A stretch of 64,000 bases of DNA from CAVWDU01 sp963753815 (GTDB taxonomy: Bacteria; Pseudomonadota; Gammaproteobacteria; Pseudomonadales; Halieaceae): positions 620,001-684,000 of the forward strand of contig CAVWDU010000003.1 in the NCBI GenBank assembly GCA_963753815.1. The letters run 5' to 3'. The position numbers and the translations under genes were made by a program. Below are positions 8,672 through 17,683 of this stretch, piece after piece (positions within the stretch are counted from its first letter, which is position 1; each line of letters starts with the position of its first letter). The notes beneath the pieces are model-generated. The model had not been told where the DNA came from and searched no databases. It worked only from the letters and a program-made list of their open reading frames with translations.

Positions 8672-9574
8672 ATGACCGTCGATTCAGAGCGATCGCCCAT
8701 AGCTGTCGCCGCCGTAGACCCCGATACCATCGATAAGAGCGTTTCACTGGGAGAAGATGCCCAGATTTTGCTCCGGCGACGCCCTCCGGGCAGTGTGAAA
8801 TTGAATGGCGGACATCAGGAACACCTACTGATGTGTACTTTGGGCAAGCCAGCCGAACAGGGCCAGATACGTTCGACTTTGTACTCTCAACTTGGAGAGC
8901 GCGACTGGCATGTCTGTCCGACCAGGGAAATCACCTTTATCCCCGCCGGCTTTCCCATGGAGTGGGAGTGGAATTACCAATCGCACTCGGTACACATCGC
9001 CCTGAAGCCCTCGTTCCTTTCCGGCGACTGCGAAGGCCTGCCTGCCGCAGAACTTGAGCCTTACTTTCGCGTTCGGGATTCGGTCGTGAGCGAGCTACTC
9101 TGGCGGCTGGGGAACGAAATTTGCGCGCCCGGCTTCGGTGCAGATCTGGCTATATCTTCGCTGCTGAATCTCCTGAAAGTTCACCTCAGGCGGCCAACGC
9201 AGACTGACGGCCGTGCACACTCTCTCGGGTTAAAAAGCTCGCAGCACGGGCTTTCTGCTGCACAGGAGAACCGCGCTATACAATTCATCAACGACCGACT
9301 AACTGAAAACTTCACCCTGGACGTGCTGTCGGAAGCCTGCGCCCTGTCGCCGCACCATTTCGCTCGCATGTTCAAGCTAAGCACCGGGTACCCTCCCCAT
9401 GAGTATCAGCTGCGTCTCCGTATAGCCCGCGCACAAACGCTCCTTTCCCACCATCCTCGGCGATCCATCGTCGAGATTGCATGCGAGTTGGGTTTTGCAG
9501 ACGAAAGCCACTTCCGACGCCATTTCAAACGAATCCTCGGCGTCACTCCCAGCGAATATCGCAGACAGCAATAA
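8672..9574 (+). CDS. AraC-family transcriptional regulator
   Basis: A 300-aa protein with a cupin-like N-terminal sensing half and a C-terminal double helix-turn-helix (about residues 200-299): FTLDVLSEACALSPHHFARM, then IVEIACELGFADESHFRRHF and the closing GVTPSEYRRQQ. It lies 88 nt upstream of two cytochrome P460 genes on the same strand, so it is a likely local activator of them. The ligand cannot be told from sequence. ATG 8672 is the only good start. Confidence 0.88.
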   Translation: MTVDSERSPIAVAAVDPDTIDKSVSLGEDAQILLRRRPPGSVKLNGGHQEHLLMCTLGKPAEQGQIRSTLYSQLGERDWHVCPTREITFIPAGFPMEWEWNYQSHSVHIALKPSFLSGDCEGLPAAELEPYFRVRDSVVSELLWRLGNEICAPGFGADLAISSLLNLLKVHLRRPTQTDGRAHSLGLKSSQHGLSAAQENRAIQFINDRLTENFTLDVLSEACALSPHHFARMFKLSTGYPPHEYQLRLRIARAQTLLSHHPRRSIVEIACELGFADESHFRRHFKRILGVTPSEYRRQQ

Positions 9575-9662
9575 CGTACCCCCAAGCCGCAAGACCGTAC
9601 TTTTCTCAAGCGCTGCTCCGGGGCTAGCCTGATTCCGTCATTCAATAGCGGAAACAGCGAAT

Positions 9663-10265
9663 ATGAAGCACTCACGACTACCGATGAGACTACTGGCTAT
9701 CGCGGCACTCACACTGCCCGCGGCTTTGGCCGACGCAGAGCCCTTCAAATACAAAGACGGCAAACTGCAGCGGCCCGAAGGATACCGGGAGTGGATCTAC
9801 GTGGGCACGCCCGTCACACCCAACGACATGAACGACGGCAAGGCCGCATTTCCAGAGCATCACAACGTCTATATAGAGCCGGGTGCTTGGAAACACTGGA
9901 AGAAAACCGGAACATTCAAAGACGGCACTATATTGATGAAAGAACTGGTCAGTGTCGGTAGCAAAAGCGCCGTGAGCGGAAACGGCTACTTTCAGGGTGA
10001 GTTCATCGGCCTCGAGGCGACTATCAAGAGCAAGCGACACTTTCCGGATGAACCGGGAAACTGGGCATACTTCAGTTTTTCAACTCCCGATCACAAGGCT
10101 TTGACCCCTACGGCCAAAGCGTTCCCTGCCGCGTCATGCAACGCCTGTCACGAGGGTGCGGCGGCTGATGACTTCGTCTTCACGCAATATTATCCAGTGC
10201 TGCGGGCGGGTAAGGGCACAGGGCGCGCCGCAACGGGCGGCACATCTGACCAGTTACTGCCATGA
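9663..10265 (+). CDS. Cytochrome P460-family c-type cytochrome
   Basis: A 200-aa exported protein: signal peptide ending near ADA (residue 25), then the P460 fold with YREWIYVGTPVTPND, HNVYIEPGAWKHWKKTG, FKDGTILMKEL and the C-terminal heme-binding SCNACHEGAA followed by FTQYYPVLR. P460 proteins bind heme c and are known to oxidise hydroxylamine or handle NO in the periplasm; which applies here is not visible. Its stop overlaps the ATG of the next P460 gene (ATGA at 10262), so the two are co-translated. Confidence 0.88.
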   Translation: MKHSRLPMRLLAIAALTLPAALADAEPFKYKDGKLQRPEGYREWIYVGTPVTPNDMNDGKAAFPEHHNVYIEPGAWKHWKKTGTFKDGTILMKELVSVGSKSAVSGNGYFQGEFIGLEATIKSKRHFPDEPGNWAYFSFSTPDHKALTPTAKAFPAASCNACHEGAAADDFVFTQYYPVLRAGKGTGRAATGGTSDQLLP

Positions 10266-10810
10266 ACAGCTTACGAGGGCAATCACCTAGGCGCGTTGCC
10301 TGGACGGGTATTGGGGCGGCATTTCTGGCTACCGTGGGGCTGGCAGCTGACGTTTCAGAGCAGGTCTCGCTTCCAGATGATTTCCGAACCCAATTCGTGC
10401 ACCTGGGCAGTTGGTTTGTACCGGATGGCGACGCGTCGGGCTTCCACGACGTGTATGCCTCTCCGGGAACGGCCGAGCAGTATCGCCGGAGCGGAGAGTT
10501 TCCGGACGGCGCGGTCCTGGTCAAGGAACTACGCGCCTCGAAGTCAGCAGCCTATAGCACCGGCGCGAACGTCAGTTCCGCAACCGCAGAGGTGAAGCAA
10601 TGGTTCGTGATGGTGAAAGACCGACAGAGCAGATTCCCAGACAACGCGCTCTGGGGGGACGGTTGGGGCTGGGGACTCTTCAAACCCAATGATCCGGAAA
10701 AGAACATCGCATCAGACTACAAGACGGACTGTATCGGCTGCCACATCCCTGCTAGGGATAGCGACTATATTTACGTCGATGCCTATCCCACACTGACCGC
10801 GAGCGATTAA
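10262..10810 (+). CDS. Second cytochrome P460-family c-type cytochrome
   Basis: A 182-aa sister of the upstream gene with its own export signal (cleavage near LAADV). The shared framework is clear: FVHLGSWFVPDG, HDVYASPGTAEQYRRSG, FPDGAVLVKEL and the heme site DCIGCHIPARDSDYIYVDAYP. Overall identity to the neighbour is low, so this is an old duplication rather than a recent one. The overlapping ATGA start implies fixed stoichiometry, and the pair could form a heterodimer, since P460 proteins are dimeric. Confidence 0.86.
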   Translation: MNSLRGQSPRRVAWTGIGAAFLATVGLAADVSEQVSLPDDFRTQFVHLGSWFVPDGDASGFHDVYASPGTAEQYRRSGEFPDGAVLVKELRASKSAAYSTGANVSSATAEVKQWFVMVKDRQSRFPDNALWGDGWGWGLFKPNDPEKNIASDYKTDCIGCHIPARDSDYIYVDAYPTLTASD

Positions 10811-10884
10811 CGCAGCTTTAGCAATCCAGTATGCTGCGGGTTCCTCCATCCTGGTCCATCGCTGGCCGGAGACCCCTTAATAAG

Positions 10885-11478
10885 ATGCACAGCAACGACA
10901 CTACAACTTTGGCGGCACACCTGGCTAAAGTAATCCAGTGCCGCCTTTGCGAACAAACATTGCCCATGGGCCCAAGGCCGGTCATTCAGGTGGCGCCGGA
11001 AGCCCGAATTCTGGTCGCGGGGCAGGCACCCGGAAGGCGCGTCCACGAAACCGGTATTCCGTTCGATGACCCCAGCGGTGACAGGCTCCGGGAATGGATG
11101 GGCATCACTCGCGAAGTGTTTTATGACCCCCGGCGTATCGCGATACTGCCCATGGGTTTTTGCTACCCGGGCAGTGGCAGTTCCGGAGACCTGCCGCCAA
11201 GACCGGAGTGCGCGCCGGCCTGGCGAGAGGACCTGATTGGCTGTTTGCGCCAGCTCCGGCTGACGCTGGTCATCGGGCGCTACGCACAGGAATGGCACTT
11301 GGCGCATGGAAAAGCTACCCTCACCGAAACGGTGCGACAGTGGCGTGAGCACGGTGAAGCGGTGATGCCGCTGCCGCACCCGAGCCCAAGGAACAATATC
11401 TGGATCAAGCAGAATCCATGGTTTGGTATCGAGCTCTTGCCCGCACTGCGGCAGGCCGTCCGTGAAGCCCTCGCATAG
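10885..11478 (+). CDS. Uracil-DNA glycosylase superfamily protein
   Basis: The core GQAPGRRVHETG plus FDDPSGDRLREWMG is the family-4/5-like UDG active-site strand and loop, and LPHPSPRNNIWIKQNPWF is the C-terminal HPSP motif. A CRLC pair near the N-terminus, FCYPG and PECAP supply Cys residues that could hold an Fe-S cluster as in family 4, although spacing differs from classical enzymes. Start at ATG 10885 gives 197 aa; an in-frame ATG at 10831 adds 18 unlike residues. Probable role is base-excision repair of uracil or a related base. Confidence 0.8.
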   Translation: MHSNDTTTLAAHLAKVIQCRLCEQTLPMGPRPVIQVAPEARILVAGQAPGRRVHETGIPFDDPSGDRLREWMGITREVFYDPRRIAILPMGFCYPGSGSSGDLPPRPECAPAWREDLIGCLRQLRLTLVIGRYAQEWHLAHGKATLTETVRQWREHGEAVMPLPHPSPRNNIWIKQNPWFGIELLPALRQAVREALA

Positions 11479-11920
11479 CACCGGCCACTCAGCCGGGGTC
11501 AGCCTCGCCCACCAGTTTCTCACAAACTGGCATGAGCCGGCAGCTCACGGCTTTGTAACTATTTTCATCGGCCTTCCCGAAAAACGAGTGTACAGCTCTG
11601 TATTGGCCTCTTATGGCGCTTCGGAGGAGCAAGTCTGGCTGCACGAGGCAACTTTGGAGAGATATGAGGGCGTTTAGGCCCAGTATTATCGACGCCTGGT
11701 AAGAGGTGGAAACGGACTTCAGCAGCCCCGGGTTCGGACCTGGTTCGGTGTTCGGTTTCCAGGTTTCCCCTGCAAATCTTCGACTTGCCAAGGCAAAGCC
11801 GGCAGAACAGGCTGCGCGCCGTTCGGAGTGGGTTCGGTATTGTGAGGCCGGCCTGCTGGAGACAGAAAAACCGCCTGTCTTTCAGGTCGTTACGGCCGCA
11901 CCAAGTGGTTCTCCGCCTTC
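11479..11920. other. Gap without a convincing gene
   Basis: Frames here (for example 11423-11677 and 11706-11927 on the plus strand) have no recognisable product, and the first overlaps the UDG gene. The stretch runs into the tRNA fragment at 11921, so it may be leftover integrated DNA. Confidence 0.3.
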
Positions 11921-11965
11921 CTCATAATTGGCAGGTCGAAGGTTCAAGTCCTTCTGGGCCCACCA
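11921..11965 (+). tRNA. 3' half of a CAU-anticodon tRNA (Met or Ile2 type), fragment only
   Basis: CTCATAA (anticodon loop with CAT), a GGTC variable region, GAAGGTTCAAGTCCTTC (T arm) and TGGGCCCACCA (acceptor end with CCA) follow in the correct order and spacing. The 5' half is absent: the sequence before 11921 does not supply a GGGCCCA acceptor strand, a D arm or a pairing anticodon stem. Such 3' fragments typically mark the att site of an integrative element that used the tRNA gene. Confidence 0.6.
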
Positions 11966-12015
11966 TTTTTTATAGATTTCATAGACTTATAGCTGCTTAG
12001 AGTGTCCAACTATTG
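11961..12015 (+). repeat. att-like AT-rich repeat, right copy
   Basis: Begins at the CCACCA end of the tRNA fragment and matches 7541-7594 over about 54 positions in direct orientation. Confidence 0.5.
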
Positions 12016-12161
12016 GGGGAGACGCATAGACCAGAGTCTACCTGTTGATGACGATGTCATTCATTCAGTCTTACCCCGCCGGACCATAAAAAATCCGGAC
12101 TGCAAAAAGGTTTCATCGCAATACGCCAATACAGGTGCAGTTAGCGATGCCAAGCAGTTAC

Positions 12162-12713
12162 TTAATGCGTTTCCAGCAGGGCGACAGCGGTGTTTTGCGC
12201 CTGTCTGCGGGCGGTATCGATTGCGCGCTCGTCGCGATAGTTTGTCAGGTCGCGATCCGCGCCATTGGCCAGGAGCAGCTCTATCGTCTCTACGTGCCCG
12301 GCGAACGCCGCGCTGTGCAAGGGCGCGTATTTTTGGGGATCGGTCTGGGCGTTGACCGCCGCGCCGGCTTCCAATAGCGACGCGCATATCGCTGTGTAGC
12401 CGTGCATTGCGGCTGCGTGTAAGGGGGTGAACTGGTTTCCCCTCACTACGTTAGGGTCAGCCTTCACGTCCTCCGACAGCAGTAAATCGATGACATCCCC
12501 CGAGCCGCTGGCGGCGGCGAGATGAAGCACAGTGAGCTGGTCTGGCCCCTCTATCCGACGTAAAACGGGCACTCCGTGGTCGGCCAGGACCCGGGATAGA
12601 GCCGCGACGTCGTTCGTCTTTGCCGCGTCAAACACCACAGCTTTGATGGATTCGACATCCGGTTCCCTGCCACCTGGTTTCGCGAAAAAACTGAACAACT
12701 TTTTCAGGTTCAT
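12162..12713 (-). CDS. Ankyrin-repeat protein
   Basis: About 183 aa from MNLKKLF (an in-frame ATG 9 nt earlier is possible). After a short N-terminal segment come at least three ankyrin repeats: TVLHLAAASGSGDVIDLLL, TPLHAAAMHGYTAICASLL and APLHSAAFAGHVETIELLL, each with the TPLH-type turn and the LL..GA end. No signal peptide is evident, so it is probably a cytoplasmic protein-binding module. Small ankyrin proteins like this often sit beside the enzyme or toxin they restrain, but no such partner is visible here. Confidence 0.85.
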   Translation of the reverse strand: MNLKKLFSFFAKPGGREPDVESIKAVVFDAAKTNDVAALSRVLADHGVPVLRRIEGPDQLTVLHLAAASGSGDVIDLLLSEDVKADPNVVRGNQFTPLHAAAMHGYTAICASLLEAGAAVNAQTDPQKYAPLHSAAFAGHVETIELLLANGADRDLTNYRDERAIDTARRQAQNTAVALLETH

Positions 12714-12977
12714 GAATAACACCCGCGATTTGCTCCATTGCGGAGCCGGAGTATATGATGCGGCTTCGTGTTGACAGTTGCTGAAACCCGCTGTCTGTCA
12801 TTCATTGTAATGCACACAGTTCACAGTCTCACTTCTGGTTGTGGCAGGCGTATTTTTGCCACGCTCTGGCGGAATTAACAATACCTTTCCTGCTCCCGTC
12901 GCGTCGCTGTGTTGAAGGCCTCCGTCCCCGAGTCTCGTGGCCCTGGCATGACGAAACCGCCCGCAACGAAGCGCCAG

Positions 12978-13023
12978 GGTATCGGCACGTTAATGTCTCC
13001 CAACAGTAGAAATCTACGGCCTT
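12978..13023 (+). repeat. 46-bp IS6-associated end repeat
   Basis: GGTATCGGCA, AATGTCTCCCAACAG and AGAAATCTACG blocks recur at 17424-17469. Here the repeat abuts the 3' end of IS6 copy 3, so it is probably the outer end of that element. The 312-nt gap 12714-13026 holds nothing else I can name. Confidence 0.55.
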
Positions 13024-13026
13024 ATC

Positions 13027-13648
13027 TCAGGCAACCGCCCTGCTCCACTCACTGAACGCACTGACACTGAGATTCCGATAGTGTTCAGCACTGATAAGAT
13101 GCCTGTCAAGGTTGAAGAGAATACTAACAGCGGCATGCACTCCAAGAAATCTCTGAGCCTGCCCGCTAGATTTGAATCGCCTCATCTCTCGCTCCCTGGT
13201 CCTGATTGCCTCATGCGATTGCTCTGCCCGATTATTGGCATACCGATCTGTGGCATGATTGGCCTCAGGGATAAGCTCTCGATGGGCAACCGGATAGCTG
13301 CGTATCTTATCCGTGACAATCTTCCCGGGTTCGCCACCATAGCTCCGCAACAAGCGCTTGAAGAATCGCTTCGCAGCCGCACCATCTCTCTTGGCTTGCA
13401 AACAGACGTCGACGACCTCACCGCCTTGGTCTACGGCTCTCCAAAGATAATGTTGCTTGCCGTTGATTTTGACGAAAACCTCGTCGATATAGAAGGTATC
13501 GCCGTAGCCACGGTGCTTTCGTCTCAATCTTCGAGTGTAAATTGCTCCGAATTTAATGCAGGGCCTACCCCATGAGCGCAGCGAGTGCTTTGGGTACCGC
13601 ATAGCTGATGATGCCGGGAGGAAATCGATGGCGTCTATATGTGTTCAT
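13027..13648 (-). mobile_element. IS6-family transposase, copy 3 (N-terminal domain replaced by short repeat)
   Basis: The true start MNTYRRHRFPPGIISYAV is at 13648. After it about 35 residues of helix-turn-helix are missing and replaced by a segment containing GCTTTGGGTA and GAGCGCAGCGAG, which brings a stop codon. Downstream, from about 13560, the catalytic domain resumes (IDEVFVKI, VTDKIRSY, ANNRAEQSHE) to 13027. The catalytic residues remain but the DNA-binding domain is gone, so the copy should be dead. The junction after ISYAV is the same one used in the copy at 29966. Confidence 0.8.
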
Positions 13649-13826
13649 GAGCCAAGTCTACCAATTTCAGTCGATTAACTCGGCGATACCATTCCAGTAT
13701 GTCTTGAACTGCTGAGGCCCCCTGTTACTCTGTTATAAAGCTGCGAATCGTCGATAAAGCTCGGCGAGTGGAGCCCCTGGGCAATAAAGCCTTAGCCCTG
13801 TAGCAGACACTAAAGCGGTTATTCCG

Positions 13827-14873
13827 ATGAGCGACACCTTGAGACTCGACAGTCTCGGCTGGCAGCCGTTTTTCCAGCAACAGCTATCGCTAACCGAGTG
13901 GGAGAGCAGTGTACCTGCCCGAGTGGTGGAACTTCACCGCAGTGAAATCAGGGTACTCTCTGAGCTTGGCGAGAACACCATCCTGTTGCAGCACGACATG
14001 CCGGCGATGGTTGTGGGCGATTGGGTTCTCCTGTGTCATGACGGGTCTTTTCAACGCTTGCTCGAGCGAAAGACCACTTTCCAGCGGAAAGCTGCGGGCT
14101 CCGAAGTACGGTCGCAGCTGATTTCGGCCAACGTGGATACAGCCTTCATTGTTTGCTCTATTAACGACGACTTTAACCTGGGTAGGCTCGAACGCTATCT
14201 GGCACTTGTCAACGAGGCCGGGGCTGAACCGGTGATTGTGTTGAGCAAAGAAGACCTGGTAGAGGAGCCGGCGCAGTGGGTGAACGAAGTCCAGCGGGCT
14301 AATCCCGGTGCGATGGTAGAGTCCGTCAATGCGCTCAGTGAAGAAAGCCTGGCAAAGCTGGCTCCCTGGCTGGTAAGGGGTAATACCATCGCGGTGCTCG
14401 GATCCTCCGGTGTCGGGAAATCGACACTGATAAATACGCTGGTCGGCAGTAAGCGTCAGCAGACGGGTGACATCCGAACGGATGACAGCAAGGGGCGTCA
14501 CACCACCACCAACCGCACCCTGATACGCCTTGAACATGGCGCTTTGATGCTCGATACGCCAGGCATGCGCGAGATCCAGCTGACCGATAGCGAGCGCGGC
14601 ATCGAGGCTACTTTCGCGGAGATATCGGAACTCGCCGGGGATTGCCGTTTCTCCGATTGCCAGCACGAGACCGAGCCTGGCTGCGCGGTGCAATCTGCGG
14701 TCGCCCGGGGCGACATCGACGAACGGCGCTTGCGGAGCTATAAAAAATTGCGCCGCGAGGACGCGCTGAACAGCGCGAGTTTGGCGGAGCGCAGGTCAGC
14801 CGACAAAACATTGGGGAGATTTTACAAGCGCACCCTTTCCGAGGCAGGCAGGTTGAAGGGGCGGGATAGTTAG
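13827..14873 (+). CDS. rsgA: Ribosome small-subunit GTPase A (RsgA/YjeQ family)
   Basis: A 348-aa circularly permuted GTPase that acts in late 30S maturation. An OB-like N-terminal domain (residues 30-100) precedes the G domain: SKED near 140 as the G4 equivalent, P-loop GSSGVGKST at 192-200, HTTTNR as switch I, DTPGM at 243-247. The zinc site follows with Cys273, Cys278, His280 and Cys286. The N-terminus (LGWQPFF) resembles the paralogous branch found beside canonical rsgA in many gammaproteobacteria, so this may be a second copy. ATG 13827; monocistronic. Confidence 0.92.
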   Translation: MSDTLRLDSLGWQPFFQQQLSLTEWESSVPARVVELHRSEIRVLSELGENTILLQHDMPAMVVGDWVLLCHDGSFQRLLERKTTFQRKAAGSEVRSQLISANVDTAFIVCSINDDFNLGRLERYLALVNEAGAEPVIVLSKEDLVEEPAQWVNEVQRANPGAMVESVNALSEESLAKLAPWLVRGNTIAVLGSSGVGKSTLINTLVGSKRQQTGDIRTDDSKGRHTTTNRTLIRLEHGALMLDTPGMREIQLTDSERGIEATFAEISELAGDCRFSDCQHETEPGCAVQSAVARGDIDERRLRSYKKLRREDALNSASLAERRSADKTLGRFYKRTLSEAGRLKGRDS

Positions 14874-15028
14874 GGGTTTAGAACTCTCTGCCTTTACCGG
14901 ATGGTGGCGGCGCTACCAGCACCAAAACTGCCGTTGGTTTAGAAGCAGGTGCAATAGGCGATGCAAGCGGAAGTACGCACCAGGTCGGCGGTAAGATTTG
15001 ACCAACCGTCCGGTTTCGCCGCTACCTT

Positions 15029-15420
15029 TCACTGAGCTTCTTCGTAGGTCCTGACCAGATCAGGATAGCACCCCGCCAACGTCGTCATCACCATGCCGTT
15101 GATGAAACCCTCGGGGAACAGCATCAGTATTATCAACGGCCATTGCTCCAGTGCGGCCGAAACCATCGCCTGCTGCCCCGCCAGGCAAAGTACCGCAAGG
15201 CCGGCAAGTGCAAGCGCTAACCGACATAGCATGCCACCGCCGAAACCCACGCCGAGCACATAGGCGAAGAGGTTGCGGTGCCACCTGCGCTGGACTTGCT
15301 GTGCCACCAGTGTGGTGTGATTGTTGCGGGGATAGCCACCGTCAGCAGCCAGGCTACTGGCACGGCAGCGAGTGCCTGGCCGATGAGCCAGGTGGGCAGC
15401 AAGTCAGCCGAGAGGGTCAT
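15029..15420 (-). pseudogene. Remnant of an energy-coupling-factor (CbiM-like) permease
   Basis: Two frames join to make the two ends of one membrane protein. 15217-15420 starts MTLSADLLPTWLIGQALA and soon loses frame. 15029-15307 gives the C-terminal part: RRWHRNLFAYVLGVGF, a long hydrophobic stretch and the family's end LFPEGFINGMVMTTL...YPDLVRTYEEA. Intact relatives are about 220 aa with six or so membrane spans; the middle spans are deleted here. It should no longer work as a metal-uptake component. Confidence 0.6.
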
Positions 15421-15542
15421 CTTCGCCCAGTTGAAGCCAATAACTGGGCGCCGCGCGCTAACATGTTTGAACTACCCTCCTTGAAAGGGGCCTGTCAGGG
15501 CATGACAATCTCTGTTTGATTGGGGATTACCGAGAAGCGGTT

Positions 15543-17315
15543 TCACCATTCACCCTGCACCAGCTTGCCGTTCAGCACCACGGTTGCAGGTATGACTTCG
15601 CTGATCCGGGCGGCATCCATGGAAAACAGGTCCTCATCCAGAACGATGAAATCCGCCTTTTTGCCGGCTACGAGTGACCCTGTTGCCCCCTCAGTGCCGA
15701 GTTGCAGCGCACCGCCCATGGTGTAACCCCTGACCATGCTTTCACGGCTCAATTGCTCAGACTGCGGACCGCTTGCGGGATCGTCAGGCGTCGTACCCCG
15801 GCCCCGCCTGGTATGCCCTACCTGAATACCAGTGAAGGGACTGGCGGAATCATCGAGCCATTCGCTGGGGAAATAAACATCGTTGGAGAAGTTAACCGTT
15901 GCACCGGCTTTCATGAGCTCAGCAACCGGGTATGGGTGCTTGGCTCGCTCTCCCAGTGCCTCCGCATAAAACGGCTCGTCATAGTAATGCCATGCGGGGG
16001 TGAACTGGCCGATAACATCCAGCTCGGCGTAGCGCGCGAAATCGGCAGGATCGATCACCTGCAAATGGGTGATGGCTACGGTGATATCCAGGGGTCGCCC
16101 CAATTGCTTGCGCGCGGCTTCGATGGCATCGAGCACGGTTCTGGACGATTGATCGCCGAGGGCGTGCACATGCAGGTTGAACCCAGCTTGATCAAGCTCA
16201 AGCACAAGCTCTGTGAGTGTCTCCACGCCGAAGAGGCTGCCTCCCCTGTTTCCCGGTGTGTCCGAGTAGTCCTGCAACATATGCGCTGTGCGCGTCTCCA
16301 CCACGCCATCAAAAAATACCTTCAAGGTATCAATTTTCAGGTTCTCCGAATTATAGGCGGCAGCCAATCTCTGCAGTTCCTCTAACGCGTTCTCGGCCTG
16401 ATCGGGCAAAAATACGGTGTAGGCGCCGTGGTAGCGCATGGGTAGAGAGCCCTTTTCATCGAGTCTTTTGACTGCGCTGTATACTTCTTCGTCGAGCCCG
16501 AAATTACCCGCATCCAGCAGAGCGGTGACACCGCGACTACTCAGGTAATTGATGTAGTCGAATAATGTGGCCTCCTCCGACTCTCCCATTTGGAAAAACT
16601 TGTTGGCGAATAGGGTGGCTGCCATTTCCGTGATGTAACCGGTCAGCTCACCGTTCGCATCACGCTTGTAGTAAGCCACACCAGGCAAAGGATCGGTCGG
16701 GTTATCGCCTATCCCTGAAACCTCCAGCGCCCTGGAATTGACCCACAGACTATGCATGGTGATATCGTAGATAAGCACCGGGCGCTCCGATTCCAACGCA
16801 TCCAGCTCGGTGCGGCTGGGGCCATCAGTGCCAAAAAACCGATTATCCCAGCCAATGGCATAAATCACTTCGTCACTGGCGTGCTCCGCCAACAGGGTCT
16901 TTATATCCTCGATCTGATCTTCCCGGTTTTCAGCCTCTGGCAGGGCTATAAGCCGGTTGTAGACAGCGAGATAGCCAGGGTGGGTATGGGCATCGATCAA
17001 TCCCGGCAGAATCAACTTTCCGGTGAGATCGACTGTTACCGTTGAGTCCGCAACAAACGGCTGGGCACCTTCCGGCTCACCCACATACACAATGCGGTCG
17101 TCTCTGATGGCCATGACAGACGCACGAGGTGTGCCCTCATCCGATGTGAAAATGTCGCCGCCAACGAAGACATGGGAAGCAGGATTCTCCACCTCACTCG
17201 CATCTGCTGCAGCGTTTGATGGCGGATTAGGGACCTCTGTGGCATCGCAGGCACTGAGCAACAGCGCCATCGCAGCTATAAAGGTTATTGAAAAGGCGGA
17301 CTTGAGGTTTCGCAT
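15543..17315 (-). CDS. YtcJ-like amidohydrolase (amidohydrolase 3 family) lipoprotein
   Basis: About 590 aa from MRNLKSAF (an earlier in-frame start at 17348 lacks a better signal). The lipobox LLLSAC near residue 22 predicts a lipid-anchored protein. The metal-binding LIDAHTHPG opens the catalytic barrel, HVHALGDQS and ITHLQVI supply further His ligands, and FSNDVYFPSEW carries the late Asp region. The C-terminal beta-sandwich closes with LVAGKKADFIVLDEDLF. Such enzymes hydrolyse amide or cyclic amide substrates; the substrate is unknown. It is a single gene on the minus strand. Confidence 0.88.
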   Translation of the reverse strand: MRNLKSAFSITFIAAMALLLSACDATEVPNPPSNAAADASEVENPASHVFVGGDIFTSDEGTPRASVMAIRDDRIVYVGEPEGAQPFVADSTVTVDLTGKLILPGLIDAHTHPGYLAVYNRLIALPEAENREDQIEDIKTLLAEHASDEVIYAIGWDNRFFGTDGPSRTELDALESERPVLIYDITMHSLWVNSRALEVSGIGDNPTDPLPGVAYYKRDANGELTGYITEMAATLFANKFFQMGESEEATLFDYINYLSSRGVTALLDAGNFGLDEEVYSAVKRLDEKGSLPMRYHGAYTVFLPDQAENALEELQRLAAAYNSENLKIDTLKVFFDGVVETRTAHMLQDYSDTPGNRGGSLFGVETLTELVLELDQAGFNLHVHALGDQSSRTVLDAIEAARKQLGRPLDITVAITHLQVIDPADFARYAELDVIGQFTPAWHYYDEPFYAEALGERAKHPYPVAELMKAGATVNFSNDVYFPSEWLDDSASPFTGIQVGHTRRGRGTTPDDPASGPQSEQLSRESMVRGYTMGGALQLGTEGATGSLVAGKKADFIVLDEDLFSMDAARISEVIPATVVLNGKLVQGEW

Positions 17316-17423
17316 CGCCAGTATTCCTGGACATTTAGAGGTGGCCAAGTCTACGGTTTAATGGCTGGCATGAGAAGCTGTGCGTTGTCGCTAGAGCGAT
17401 GTGTAAACCACAGCCCGGGCAAA

Positions 17424-17469
17424 GGTATCGGCAAGTGAATGTCTCCCAACAGCAGAAATCTACGACCTT
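17424..17469 (+). repeat. Solo copy of the 46-bp IS6-associated end repeat
   Basis: Matches 12978-13023 at about 41 of 46 positions, but no transposase is attached, so it is a scar of a lost copy or a recombination footprint. It lies in the 17316-17683 gap between divergent genes, which otherwise holds only their likely promoters. Confidence 0.5.
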
Positions 17470-17683
17470 CGGAAAATTGATTCTGATCAACCCCCAAGGT
17501 ATGGGTAATCGATATCATAAAAATTCGGGGGTATTTTCGCGTTGGGGTTTACATCATCGCAGAGTGCTGTTCTCACTGTGTTTTGCGCTGTCGTTCTCTA
17601 GACAGACCCGGGGCTAGACCTTACACAGGGTATGAATCTGGTTTTAAATTTTGAGTAGAGAGCATGGGCCGAAATTCGAGGGC

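Noticed and set aside
11881..11965. Complete tRNA gene
   Set aside because: The 5' acceptor strand, D arm and pairing anticodon stem are missing; only the 3' half is present.
13890..14693. 267-codon frame antisense to rsgA
   Set aside because: Shadow frame; rsgA carries the full GTPase motif set.
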